From contig NZ_ML775960.1 of the NCBI RefSeq assembly GCF_009769385.1, positions 470,093 to 534,092 of the forward strand: a stretch of 64,000 nt of DNA, in the 5' to 3' direction. The notes beneath the pieces were generated by a model. That model was not told where the DNA came from, did not search any database, and worked only from the letters and a program-made list of their open reading frames with translations. Shown piece after piece: positions 44,161 to 52,065 of this stretch. Made by a program: the position numbers and the translations under genes. The stretch comes from Saccharothrix deserti. Its GTDB lineage: Bacteria; Actinomycetota; Actinomycetes; Mycobacteriales; Pseudonocardiaceae. Within the stretch, counting starts at the first letter, position 1. Each line of letters begins with the position of its first letter.

Positions 44161-45442
44161 CGTGGTCTCCTCGTAACGGGCAGGACGTGCGGAACATCCC
44201 GAAACGCGTCATGGTGCGTCGGGATTCCGTCTGAGTCTAGGCGGTCCGCCGACGCGGGGGCGCTAGCACCCCGGCTCCGGGGGCCGCAAGCGGGTGCGGT
44301 GGCGGTGGCACGGGGCCGTCCGGGCATTGTTCCGGCAATACGGGTGCTACCGGAATCGTTTGTCGGATCGTTCGCGGAATTCGTGACGTCGGGAGGAATT
44401 CCGGCGGCGGGGATGGTCCTTCCGGGTCGCGTCGAGCGCCCTCCCGCGACGGCTGCGGCGACGTGCTCCGCCGGGCGGTGGAAATCACAACAGCGATTCT
44501 TAACTTCGGTGCCGCGCGGCCCGCGTCGGCACCCCTCGCCGGAGCGCCGTTCGGCCCCTCGTCCCGGCCCTCGTCCCAGCCCTCGATCCGAGCCTCGTTC
44601 GGGGCCTCGATCCGGGCTCGATCCGGCCTCGTCCCGGGCTTGACCCGGGCCGGCCGCGGGGCTGCTCCGGACACGTTGACGCGCTGTCAACAGGCAGCTG
44701 CCCGCAAATTTGCGGTCTCACCTGCGGCGGTTCGGTCGCACGACTGCGACCCAACGGTCGATCGACACGCCGTCCGACTAGGCCGTTCGAGTGGCACTGG
44801 GAGCCGCGACCACGGCGGACTGCGTCATCACCGAGCGGAGCCGTCCGACAGTCGTGTAACACGTATGTCGTAGTGCCGACTAACGGTCGGCAACCGTCAC
44901 CGGGGGGAGGTTCACCACAAGGAGTGAATTGAGGCCATTTGGAGTAACGCTCGACAGAAAACTTTCACTTGTCGAGATGACTCCACTCGCCGTAGTCCAT
45001 TAGTGTGGGTTTCAGGTAGCGTGACGCCCGGATCCGCATGTTGGACCATGAATAATTCACGTTGCCGGACGTTCTGGGGGGTCAGCAGCGGACGCAACCG
45101 GCAACCGGGACCGACAAGGAACGAGCGAGACAATGTCATCGAGCTCTTTAACCACCTACCAGACAAGGTGCCGATGACCCGATGAGATCCATTCCGCCGC
45201 TGCCGAACACTAACCCAGGACCGCCACTGGGCGCCGGCTGTCACTTCGGTGTCCGACGGGTTCCGGGCACAGCGCCCGCCGACCGGGTACCGCCCCTCAC
45301 GGTAGAGCGGCGATGTTGATCGACCTCAGGCCAGGCCCTCGCAGGGGCGCAGCCAGGTCGTCTGCCGCCATGCACAAGAGATCACGATGCCGCCCCACAC
45401 CGGCCTCTCGTGGACCACTTATCCGCACCGCTGGGGAGCTCC
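44161..45442. other. 1.28-kb non-coding stretch with palindromes and a degenerate GC-rich repeat block
   Basis: No convincing gene on either strand. Contents: a degenerate direct repeat of CCTCGTCCCGGC/CCTCGATCCGGG type at ~44555-44645; inverted repeat GTTGAC-N5-GTCAAC at 44675-44691; perfect palindrome CCGCAAATTTGCGG at 44702-44715; inverted repeat GCCGAC-N5-GTCGGC at 44875-44891; and a hairpin 44941-44983 (GGAGT and CTCGACA paired with TGTCGAG and ACTCC). The part after ~44860 is less GC-rich than its surroundings. It must contain the tig promoter and the LysR-gene promoter; the rest is unexplained and may hold a small RNA or decayed genes. Confidence 0.6.
44702..44715. promoter_or_regulatory. 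Perfect 14-bp palindrome, possible operator
   Basis: CCGCAAATTTGCGG, self-complementary and AT-centred in a GC-rich genome, 11 bp from another inverted repeat (44675-44691). Looks like a dimeric regulator site; the regulator is unknown. Confidence 0.5.
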
Positions 45443-46348
45443 ATGGAGACGCGTCAGCTTTTGGCGTTCACAACTGTGGTTCAAACGGGCAGTTTCACCA
45501 AGGCAGCCGCCACGCTGAATTGCTCGCAACCCACCATAACCACTCGGATCAAGGCACTCGAAGAGACCCTTGGGGTGCCACTGTTCCGTCGACTTCCGCG
45601 CGGCATCCAGATGACCTCTGCCGGTGTCGAGCTGTTGCCGTTCGCACGGAACATCATCACGTTGACCGACAAGGCCAGAAAAGCAATCACGATGAACGGC
45701 GAGCCGCACGGCAAGCTGGTCATCGGTAGCGCACAGAGCCTGACCGACTACCGTCTGCTACCACTGATCGAGTACATGTGCTGGCGCTACCCGAGCGTCC
45801 AGATCTCGCTCCACTCGCGGAACACCCAGTCGAACCTGACCGCGGTGCGTGAGGGGCGGCTGGACTGCACCTTCTTCATCGGCTCCGTGGAGCCCCGCGA
45901 GGGGTTGGAGACGACGGTGCTGTGCCCGGAGCCGCTGGTCATGGTCGCCGGTCCGACCCACGCCCTCACCAGGCGTTCGGTGATCACCGAGGACGAGTTG
46001 CGCGGGAGCACGCTCATCCGGGCCGAGAACGGCGCCAGCTACTACGAGCAGTTCGAACAGGCGTTGGGTTTGCAGGAAGCGGAGTCGAAGTCGCCGGTGT
46101 TGGCGCTCGACTCGATCGACGCCGCCAAGCGGGCGGTCGCCTCGGGTCTGGGGATTTCACTTGTCCCCGAGGTGACGGTCGCGGCGGAGCTCGCCGACGG
46201 CAGGCTGTGCCGGCTGCCCTGGGTCCCGCCGTTCCGGGTCTACACCCAGTTCGCGTGGCGCCAGGACAACTCCACCAACCCGTCCGTGACGGCACTCGTG
46301 TCGGCGGCGGCGCAGGTGGTGAGCGAACAGGTGGCCACTCCGGCATGA
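45443..46348 (+). CDS. LysR-family transcriptional regulator
   Basis: 301 residues from ATG 45443, with GGGGAG upstream. The N-terminal winged HTH reads METRQLLAFTTVVQTGSFTK and LNCSQPTITTRIKALEE. The co-inducer domain is a periplasmic-binding-like fold (~90-295) opening HGKLVIGSAQSLTDYRLLP. LysR genes usually regulate a divergent neighbour, but none is visible upstream in the non-coding 1.28 kb. Ends in a strong hairpin at 46358-46399. Confidence 0.92.
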   Translation: METRQLLAFTTVVQTGSFTKAAATLNCSQPTITTRIKALEETLGVPLFRRLPRGIQMTSAGVELLPFARNIITLTDKARKAITMNGEPHGKLVIGSAQSLTDYRLLPLIEYMCWRYPSVQISLHSRNTQSNLTAVREGRLDCTFFIGSVEPREGLETTVLCPEPLVMVAGPTHALTRRSVITEDELRGSTLIRAENGASYYEQFEQALGLQEAESKSPVLALDSIDAAKRAVASGLGISLVPEVTVAAELADGRLCRLPWVPPFRVYTQFAWRQDNSTNPSVTALVSAAAQVVSEQVATPA

Positions 46349-46357
46349 CACTGGGGA

Positions 46358-46399
46358 GCCGTTCTTGAGCGCCCGGGCGCGGGTGTGCTCAAGAACGGC
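46358..46399. terminator. Terminator hairpin after the LysR gene
   Basis: Perfect 13-bp stem (GCCGTTCTTGAGC at 46358-46370 with its complement at 46387-46399), 16-base loop, beginning 10 bp after the stop. Confidence 0.8.
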
Positions 46400-46454
46400 C
46401 CGCGTTTCGCGGCGGGTTCGTTTCGCGGCGCGGGCGCCGGGTAGGCCCGAACAC

Positions 46455-46718
46455 ATGACCGTCAAGGCTCGTGATCTGCGTGAGTTGCTGACCTCCGACG
46501 TGCCCGACCCCAACCTGGTCCTGATCGAAGGACGGCTGGAGGTGGTCCCGGTGGACGACCTCGACGCGGATCGTCTCCGCGGTGCCCTGCTGTTGCTGTC
46601 GAGATCGGAACTGCTGGCGCGAGGTGTCGACGAGGACTCGAGCGACGAAGAGCTGGAACGCCAGGCGGCCGCGATCTCGACCGCCGTGAACGAGTTGGGC
46701 GGCCAGCCGTCGCCTTGA
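46455..46718 (+). CDS. Small hypothetical protein (87 residues)
   Basis: From ATG 46455, MTVKARDLRELLTSDVPDPN. Acidic, leucine-rich and mainly helical; the middle LRGALLLLSRSELLARG and an Asp/Glu run DEDSSDEELERQAAA suggest a short helical hairpin. No family recognised. An in-frame start at 46365 would read through the LysR terminator and is rejected. Last chromosomal gene before the tRNA-Pro element. Confidence 0.6.
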   Translation: MTVKARDLRELLTSDVPDPNLVLIEGRLEVVPVDDLDADRLRGALLLLSRSELLARGVDEDSSDEELERQAAAISTAVNELGGQPSP

Positions 46719-46734
46719 GGCCCCCGGCAACCAA

Positions 46735-46770
46735 GAAAAGCCCTGACCAACCACAGTGGCTGGCCAGGGC
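46735..46770 (-). terminator. Rho-independent terminator, original terminator of tRNA-Pro
   Basis: On the minus strand GCCCTGGCCA pairs with TGGTCAGGGC, followed by TTTT. It sits three bases outside the duplicated tRNA 3' end, as expected for the terminator of the intact tRNA-Pro gene before the element inserted between them. Confidence 0.75.
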
Positions 46771-46773
46771 GAC

Positions 46774-46817
46774 CGTCGGGGCGACAGGATTTGAACCTGC
46801 GACCCCCCGCTCCCAAA
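46774..46817 (-). repeat. Attachment site (att): 44-bp copy of the tRNA-Pro 3' end
   Basis: Identical over 44 bp to 60190-60233, covering the 3' part of tRNA-Pro from the anticodon loop to the acceptor end plus two flanking bases. Sequence identity stops at CCCAAA, where the intact gene continues GCGGG and this copy continues CCAGG. It marks the far end of the integrated element. Just inside, GTCGCCCC at 46854-46861 is complementary to GGGGCGAC of the fragment, giving an 8-bp inverted repeat of unknown meaning. Confidence 0.92.
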
Positions 46818-46920
46818 CCAGGTTCGGATACTCCCGTGACGTGCCGCGATTCCGTCGCCCCAGGTCAGGCCCTTGGTTGCGGTTGGTCCCCGTTGGCCTG
46901 AAGAGGCCGCACTGGCTTGA

Positions 46921-48504
46921 TCATCTCCCGAACTTCTCCCGCTTCACCCCATAGGCCGCGCGAAGCTCGTTCCGCGCGGCCTCGCCGACCTTCCGCTCCC
47001 GCGCCCGCAACAGCTCGTCCAGCACCGACACCGGCGACCGCGAGAACATCGCCGATCGGGCATCGAGCGCCGACTCCCACGCGTCGGTGAGCCCGTCGAG
47101 CAGCCTCGCGCGCATGTCCGCGGTGACGTGGTCGTAGCGAGCCTGCACCGAGCCGTCCAGGTGCCCCAGTCGGTCGTCCATCAGCGGCGGCGGCGTGGCC
47201 AGCTCTCGCATCAGCGTCTTGTGGCTGTGCCGCAGCCCATGCGGCGTCAGCCCTCGGGCGATCGGCGTCCAGCAGGCGTCAGCGCGTCCGCTGGCGTTCC
47301 GGCCCCGCGCTGGCACTCCCGGCCACGGCTCGGCCAGCAGCGGCACGGGGTGCGTGTCCTGCGGTGCCTTGCGCGGGTACCAGCCGCTCGCTGCCGGCCC
47401 GAACAGCCACGTGGCGAACCCGTTACGCCGCCAGTGCGGCGCCGTCTCACCGCCGGCTGCACCGCGGACGAACCCGAGATCAGCGATCGCGGCCTCCACC
47501 TTGACGCGAGTCGCCTCGGCGACACGGTCGGGATGGTTGAGCAGGTTCGACACCGTGCCGGTGGACACCCCGGCACGGCGGGCGACGTCGACCAGCTTCG
47601 CCCCAGGGCGCCGCGCGGCACCGTTCGCCGCGCCCAGGCCCCGGAACACGTACGTACGGCCGTGGCACGGGCACGGTTGCGGCGCAGTCCGGGCGATGTG
47701 GTCGGACACCAGGCGGCTCAACCACGAAGGGGTGTCGATCGTGCGGTACGAGTCGTCCTTGGGTGGACACCGGTGCAGCTCGCTGCTGTCGAGCTCATAG
47801 AGCTGGTGCTCGACGCGGATCGACCGCAGCCGGGTGTACTCGGTCTCCAGGCCGACCAGTTCACCCCAGCGCATCCCGGTGAAGTACTTCAGCACCACGA
47901 CGACGAACTCGTCGTCACGACCGGAAAGCAGGGCAGCCCGCTCGGCGATCAGCAGTGCGCCCAGTGCGTCGGTGATGACCTTCTCGGGTCCTCGGTCTCG
48001 GGCGCGGCCGGCGCGCTTGCCTCGACCTCGGCGTTTCGTCGCGGGGTTCGAGTCGATCAGGCCGTCGTCGACCGCGTCCGCCAGGACCAGGTGCAGGTTG
48101 CCGCGCCAGCCCTTGATGCTGCTCGCCGCGTACCCCTCGGCCTTCTCCTGCTTCTCCCATTCGGCGATGTCGAAGGAGGAGATTGCGAATAGTTCCATCT
48201 CGCCGAAATAGGGCAGGAGGTGGACTTCGAGGTTCGAGCGGTAGTTCTCCATTGTGGACCGTGCCAGGTCCTGTGCGGCGTACCAGCGCGAGGCGTAGTC
48301 GCCGAACCTCGTCTGCCCGGCCGCAGGGTCGCGCCAGGTGCCTCCGCGCACCTTCGACTCTTCGTCGTTGGCGGCCTGCTCGGCCTCCCGCTTGGTGCGG
48401 AACCTGATCGTGGCGCCGGTGGCATCGGCGACCGTGCCGTACTTGCCCGGCGCGATCTTGTACCGGCCCCGGTAGTAGTCCCCTCGCTTCTCCGCGAACC
48501 CCAT
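46921..48504 (-). CDS. Tyrosine recombinase (integrase) with an inserted LacI-type HTH domain
   Basis: 527 residues, longer than the usual ~400. An arm-binding N-terminus (MGFAEKRGDYYRGRYKI) and core-binding SAM-like domain (~65-150) precede the catalytic domain with Arg212 (TGMRWGELVGL), HxxR at 422-425 (HGLRH), His448 (RLGHLD) and nucleophile Tyr457 (RYDHV). Between the first Arg box and HxxR, residues ~303-348 (LVDVARRAGVSTGTVSNLLN) are a LacI-family helix-turn-helix with its hinge-like helix, not part of a normal integrase. It should recombine the tRNA-Pro 3' end. The gene lies 11 bp after the XRE gene on the same strand. Confidence 0.92.
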   Translation of the reverse strand: MGFAEKRGDYYRGRYKIAPGKYGTVADATGATIRFRTKREAEQAANDEESKVRGGTWRDPAAGQTRFGDYASRWYAAQDLARSTMENYRSNLEVHLLPYFGEMELFAISSFDIAEWEKQEKAEGYAASSIKGWRGNLHLVLADAVDDGLIDSNPATKRRGRGKRAGRARDRGPEKVITDALGALLIAERAALLSGRDDEFVVVVLKYFTGMRWGELVGLETEYTRLRSIRVEHQLYELDSSELHRCPPKDDSYRTIDTPSWLSRLVSDHIARTAPQPCPCHGRTYVFRGLGAANGAARRPGAKLVDVARRAGVSTGTVSNLLNHPDRVAEATRVKVEAAIADLGFVRGAAGGETAPHWRRNGFATWLFGPAASGWYPRKAPQDTHPVPLLAEPWPGVPARGRNASGRADACWTPIARGLTPHGLRHSHKTLMRELATPPPLMDDRLGHLDGSVQARYDHVTADMRARLLDGLTDAWESALDARSAMFSRSPVSVLDELLRARERKVGEAARNELRAAYGVKREKFGR

Positions 48505-48515
48505 CGGGTTCCCTT

Positions 48516-49169
48516 CTAGTCCTGCTCAGCGTTGGCACTCTTACCGCCCGGCAGGTGCGGCAAGAGTTCCTTCGCGAGCTGCCTGGTGATGTGGCCACGG
48601 CGCGCACGGCGCTGCGCGGCGGACATCTCGCCCATTTCAGCGATGCGGCGATCGCGCTCTTGGTGGAGGTTGTGCCCCCAGAGCCGTTCGGCCGCGTGGT
48701 AGACGTCTTCCGGTTTGACCCCAAGGCGAGCAGCCAATTCGGCGTCGGCCTGGAAGGAGACCTGCTTCGCCGCAGACCTCTCCCCGACAGCCTCAATGAA
48801 CCGAAGCGCGCTGCGGCCGGAAATCGCTGCGGCCTCGGTCCAGGCGGTCGCTGGCTGCGACAGCACCTCACGGAATCCGGCACGGGTGAACTCGGTGTCC
48901 AGCGTCAGTTGCACGGGCCCGTCCCCTGCCACCAACTCGGCCACGGGTACGTCCAGGGCGCGCGCCAACGCCACAGCCGTGTCCAGCTCGATCGACTCCC
49001 GGTTGCCCGCCTCGATGGCGGCGATGTGGCTGCGCTGCCATCCAAGGCCGTGCTGCTTCAGCAGAAGGCTCAATTCGTCCTGTGTCAGCCCTAGGTCCAT
49101 GCGTAGCCGACGAAGGTTCTCGCCGACCACGTGCCCGATCTTGGGAGGTGTTGCCTCTTCTGTTGCCAC
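48516..49169 (-). CDS. XRE-family repressor-like protein
   Basis: 217 residues, GTG start. Residues ~15-75 form an HTH_XRE domain (ENLRRLRMDLGLTQDELSLLL, RSHIAAIEAGNRESIELDTA). The C-terminal half holds a helical region including LAARLGVKPEDVYHAAERLWG and a basic stretch AAQRRARRGHITRQLAKELL. Located between the integrase and a divergent Cro-like gene, so it is the likely maintenance repressor of the element. Confidence 0.82.
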   Translation of the reverse strand: MATEEATPPKIGHVVGENLRRLRMDLGLTQDELSLLLKQHGLGWQRSHIAAIEAGNRESIELDTAVALARALDVPVAELVAGDGPVQLTLDTEFTRAGFREVLSQPATAWTEAAAISGRSALRFIEAVGERSAAKQVSFQADAELAARLGVKPEDVYHAAERLWGHNLHQERDRRIAEMGEMSAAQRRARRGHITRQLAKELLPHLPGGKSANAEQD

Positions 49170-49209
49170 GCGTCGAGAGTCTCAGGTGAACTGTTCGTTG
49201 TCCAGACGG

Positions 49210-49239
49210 TTGACTCCGAATGACCCTCGAACATATGGT
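49210..49239 (+). promoter_or_regulatory. Candidate sigma-70-type promoter of the early operon, possible leaderless start
   Basis: TTGACT (49210-49215), an 18-bp spacer and TATGGT (49234-49239). A transcript from ~49246 would begin at the in-frame GTG at 49247, giving a leaderless mRNA for the small XRE protein. If so, the annotated ATG at 49220 would lie within the promoter. Confidence 0.45.
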
Positions 49240-49492
49240 CCGTCAGGTGAAAGAACCGATCACCGAATGGAGGACGCCGAACCGGCTCCGCCGCTGGCGG
49301 ACCGATAACGGCATCAGCCTCGATGAGCTGGCCGACCTCGTCGGCTTGTCCAAGTCGATGCTCAGCCGCGTCGAGCGCGGCGAGCGCGGTTTGTCCGCCG
49401 TTGCGAAGGTCAAGGTGGCGCGACGGCTGGACGTGCCGGTGCGCGAGTTGTTCGAGGTCGAGCCGATCGACGCTGAAGGGCTGTCGGCATGA
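49220..49492 (+). CDS. Small XRE/Cro-like DNA-binding protein
   Basis: 90 residues from ATG 49220, or 81 from GTG 49247. The HTH_XRE core is PNRLRRWRTDNGISLDELAD and LSKSMLSRVERGERGLSAV. First gene of the rightward operon, divergent from the XRE repressor across ~50 bp; the pair resembles a CI/Cro switch. Its stop overlaps the next start (ATGA). Confidence 0.8.
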   Translation: MTLEHMVRQVKEPITEWRTPNRLRRWRTDNGISLDELADLVGLSKSMLSRVERGERGLSAVAKVKVARRLDVPVRELFEVEPIDAEGLSA

Positions 49493-49851
49493 CCGCCGCA
49501 CAACCGGGCGTGAACTCGGCTGGCCAACTCCCCCGCCTGCACACCCCTCAGGAGATCGCCGACGCGCTCGGCTGCTCCGAGTGGTGGGTGAAGGAGCAGG
49601 CCCGCCGACGCCGTATCCCGTTCGTCATGGTCGGCGGCGCGTACAGGTTCAGCAGCAAGCACCTGGACGAGATCGTCGCGACGTTCGAGCAGCGCCCCGA
49701 AGACCGGGGCCAGCCAGCGACGACCACCGCAGCACCGCGACGTCGCGTCGTACAGCGCACAACGGCGCCCGCGCCGGTAGCGCAGCTGCGGTCACGACCG
49801 CAGCGAGGCAACCGGGCCGGTGGCAGGGCGGGTGGCGATGACGCCGCCTAG
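49489..49851 (+). CDS. HTH_17 (excisionase/MerR-like) DNA-binding protein
   Basis: 120 residues. HTPQEIADALGCSEWWVKEQ and IPFVMVGGAYRFSSKHLDEI form the winged HTH of excisionase-like proteins; the C-terminal ~60 residues are Arg/Pro/Ala-rich and disordered. Start overlaps the upstream stop (ATGA). Could be Xis or an operon regulator. A second and third HTH_17 protein occur in the element (52389, 59538). Confidence 0.8.
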   Translation: MTAAQPGVNSAGQLPRLHTPQEIADALGCSEWWVKEQARRRRIPFVMVGGAYRFSSKHLDEIVATFEQRPEDRGQPATTTAAPRRRVVQRTTAPAPVAQLRSRPQRGNRAGGRAGGDDAA

Positions 49852-49945
49852 CGCCGCGCCCCGATCCCAGACGAAGAAGACGGGGCTGCCCGACGGCCAG
49901 GCCGAGCAGCCCCGCGACGAACCGAACACGAAACCGGAGAGCCTC

Positions 49946-50437
49946 ATGAGCCAGTCCGCCGCCAACCAGAACGGTACCGACCGACCGACCCGAGCGCAGC
50001 TGCTCGCCCAAGCCGCGAACGTGCCCGCCGAACGTCGCACCTTCGCGATGGTGGCGGCCGGGGCGGGAGCGAAGTTGCTGCGCACCATCTACAGCGCCCT
50101 CTGGGCTTACTCCAACAAGGAGCGTGCTCGGATGCTCCGTCTCGTCGCCGAGGCGTTCGACGACACCAAAGACGCCCGCCGCCGCGCCTGCCTGATCCCG
50201 ACCGACCCCGACGCGCTCGACCTGCTCCTGGTCGTCGTGAACGGCAGCGAGCGGCTCCGCCAGCAGCGCGAGGCCGACACGGAGGACCTGGCCCAGGTCG
50301 CCGCGGAGGTCGCCGCCTTCGACCACGACCACGTCGACGCGTCGGCCACCGCCGACGTGGAAGACCTGGCGCGCGGCCTGGGCTACCCGCTCGACGACCC
50401 CACCCAGGACACGTCCACCGCCGCGGACAGGTCCTGA
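49946..50437 (+). CDS. Hypothetical element protein (163 residues)
   Basis: From ATG 49946, which has CCGGAGAG upstream; an in-frame ATG at 49838 overlapping the previous gene is possible. Helical, with AERRTFAMVAAGAGAKLLRTI and SNKERARMLRLVAEAFDDTKDARRRAC, then an acidic C-terminus (ATADVEDLARGLG). No family recognised. Confidence 0.65.
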   Translation: MSQSAANQNGTDRPTRAQLLAQAANVPAERRTFAMVAAGAGAKLLRTIYSALWAYSNKERARMLRLVAEAFDDTKDARRRACLIPTDPDALDLLLVVVNGSERLRQQREADTEDLAQVAAEVAAFDHDHVDASATADVEDLARGLGYPLDDPTQDTSTAADRS

Positions 50438-50535
50438 CCCGCTACAGCACCCCGCACCACTTCACCTCGGCACTCCCGCCGTTGCACCCCGAGGTCCGCA
50501 GTCACGTCACGCGTGCCGCAAGGAAGACGGAGGAG

Positions 50536-50775
50536 ATGACCCACCAGCCCGACGAGCGGAGCGGCCAGGCCCGGCAGCCCGGCCGCTCCCACGCTCACCT
50601 GACGCGAGGTACCAGCCTGGCGAGGGTAACCCCTCGCCAGGCCCGGCCGTGCGCCGTCCGCGGCTGCTGTTGGCGCGGCGTCGCCTGCCCCGTGCACGCC
50701 GACGGGCGACCGGTCAGCGACCACCTTGCCGCGCTGGTCGTCGAACGCCCCTACGGCAGGCGGTGGGCGGCGTGA
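50536..50775 (+). CDS. Small Cys-rich hypothetical protein (79 residues)
   Basis: ATG 50536 with GGAGGAG immediately upstream. The C-terminal half CAVRGCCWRGVACPVHADG holds four cysteines and a histidine that could bind zinc. Its stop overlaps the GTG of the Rep-like gene (GTGA), implying coupling. The upstream part of the frame to 50482 is not needed. Confidence 0.55.
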   Translation: MTHQPDERSGQARQPGRSHAHLTRGTSLARVTPRQARPCAVRGCCWRGVACPVHADGRPVSDHLAALVVERPYGRRWAA

Positions 50776-51668
50776 GCATCGAAGCGGTGGCATGGGCGCT
50801 GTACGAGGCGCCCATGCTGCTCACCCCAGCCGGCAAGCCGGACACCAGCGCCCGGTTCGTCCTCGTGGTGTTCGCCGAGCACGCCAATAAGACGGGCCAC
50901 AACGCCTACCCCGGTCCGGCGCGCGTCAAGTTCGCGACCGGGCTGGACGTGCGCACGGTCGAACGGGCCGTTCGTCGGCTGGAGAACAAAGGGCTGCTCG
51001 TCCGCGACGGCCTCACCTCGATGGGTGCCGTTCGGTGGCGGCTGGACCTGGACCTCAAGCGTCCAGCGAGCGACTGGGCCGAGATCGAGGCCGCCCTGAA
51101 GGCCGAACGGGAGGCGACTGCGGCACGGGTCCGGAAGCACCGCGGGAAGGCTGACGTAACGGATTCTGCGTCCGTTACCCCGCCGTCTGTAACGGATTCT
51201 GCGTCCGTACGTAACGCACTCTCCGTCCGTTCGGTAACGCACTCAGCACCGGGGGAACCACCAGTAGAACCACCAGGTGAACCTCTCGGGGGCACGCTGC
51301 CCCCGGACCCCCTGCGCACCGGCCGCGCTTCGCTAGGCCGGGACGAAGACCCTTCTACCGCAACCGACGTGCTCCCAGATCCATCCACGGAAGCTGATCA
51401 GTCGAAGTCCGGTACCCCCGCGCGCGAGGCCACGCCCGCGCTCGACCTCAGCACAGACCCGAACGACCTCAGCTCCGACGAACTCGCACACCTCACGAAG
51501 ACGCTCAAGGCCCACGACCCGGTCCGCTTCAGCACGACGCGCACAGCCGCACGCCGAGCACTCGGGTTGCCCGCCGGCGTCATCACCAGCCCCAGACACC
51601 GCGATGCCCTCAACCGCGCCATCTACCGCGCCTACCAAGCCCAGGAGGTGACCTCCAGTGCGCCGTGA
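50772..51668 (+). CDS. HTH replication-initiator-like protein with internal iterons
   Basis: 298 residues. MSIEAVAWALYEAP, FVLVVFAEHANKTGHNAYPG and LDVRTVERAVRRLENKGLL form a winged-helix domain of the kind found in phage/integrative-element replisome organisers. A basic helix (ATAARVRKHRGK) follows, then a low-complexity Ser/Thr/Pro-rich linker (~130-240) and a C-terminal helical domain. The linker coding DNA (51156-51247) consists of 22-23-bp iterons, the arrangement of lambda O and its origin. It is probably the origin-binding initiator of the element. Confidence 0.78.
   Translation: MSIEAVAWALYEAPMLLTPAGKPDTSARFVLVVFAEHANKTGHNAYPGPARVKFATGLDVRTVERAVRRLENKGLLVRDGLTSMGAVRWRLDLDLKRPASDWAEIEAALKAEREATAARVRKHRGKADVTDSASVTPPSVTDSASVRNALSVRSVTHSAPGEPPVEPPGEPLGGTLPPDPLRTGRASLGRDEDPSTATDVLPDPSTEADQSKSGTPAREATPALDLSTDPNDLSSDELAHLTKTLKAHDPVRFSTTRTAARRALGLPAGVITSPRHRDALNRAIYRAYQAQEVTSSAP
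51156..51247. repeat. Iteron array, candidate replication origin inside the Rep-like gene
   Basis: Four copies of GTAACG(G/C)A(T/C)TC... begin at 51156, 51189, 51211 and 51234 (spacings 33, 22 and 23 bp). The first is a near-palindrome, GTAACGGA-N7-TCCGTTAC. They encode the repeating V-T-D-S-A-S-V type linker of the Rep-like protein. Confidence 0.7.
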
Positions 51669-51951
51669 CCGCTACGGCGAGCGCGTCGACGACCACGACG
51701 ACCAGCCGGACACCAACCGCCCACAGCAGGCCGCACAGCCCCCGCCGCACCACTGCGACACCGGCTGGATCGACCGCAACGCCGACAAGCCCGTCCCCTG
51801 CCTCATCTGCCGACCACACCTCGGCCACGACCGCCGCCGCGCCGAACTCCACATCCCACCCCAGCGCCCCGGCGACCACGAGCGCGGCTCCGCACGCGTC
51901 CGCGGCGCCCTCGCCGAGGCCCGCGAACGCCGACGCACCACCACCCCTTGA
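51658..51951 (+). CDS. Small zinc-ribbon-like hypothetical protein
   Basis: 97 residues, GTG start inside the end of the Rep-like gene (11-base overlap). HHCDTGWIDRNADKPVPCLICRPH has the Cys/His spacing of a treble-clef or zinc-ribbon knuckle; the rest is polar and Arg-rich. Common type of small protein in actinophage early operons; function unknown. Confidence 0.65.
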   Translation: MRRDRYGERVDDHDDQPDTNRPQQAAQPPPHHCDTGWIDRNADKPVPCLICRPHLGHDRRRAELHIPPQRPGDHERGSARVRGALAEARERRRTTTP

Positions 51952-52065
51952 AGACGCCGCAGGGCGACCGGAACCCACCGGCCGGCGACCGGTCGCCCCC
52001 CGGCCGCTTCGCACATAGACGCGCGGGCGCGCGGGACACACCCGTCTGCCCTGCTGGAGGTACCC

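Noticed and set aside
44237..44674. Arg/Pro-rich leftward frame upstream of tig
   Set aside because: Low complexity generated by the degenerate GC-rich repeats; no ribosome-binding site and no domain.
45003..45185. 60-residue frame ending NVIELFNHLPDKVPMTR
   Set aside because: No ribosome-binding site, weak codon bias; kept within the non-coding stretch.
46365..46454. Longer start for the 87-residue gene at 46455
   Set aside because: It would translate through the LysR terminator hairpin and gives an Arg/Ala-rich non-family N-terminus.
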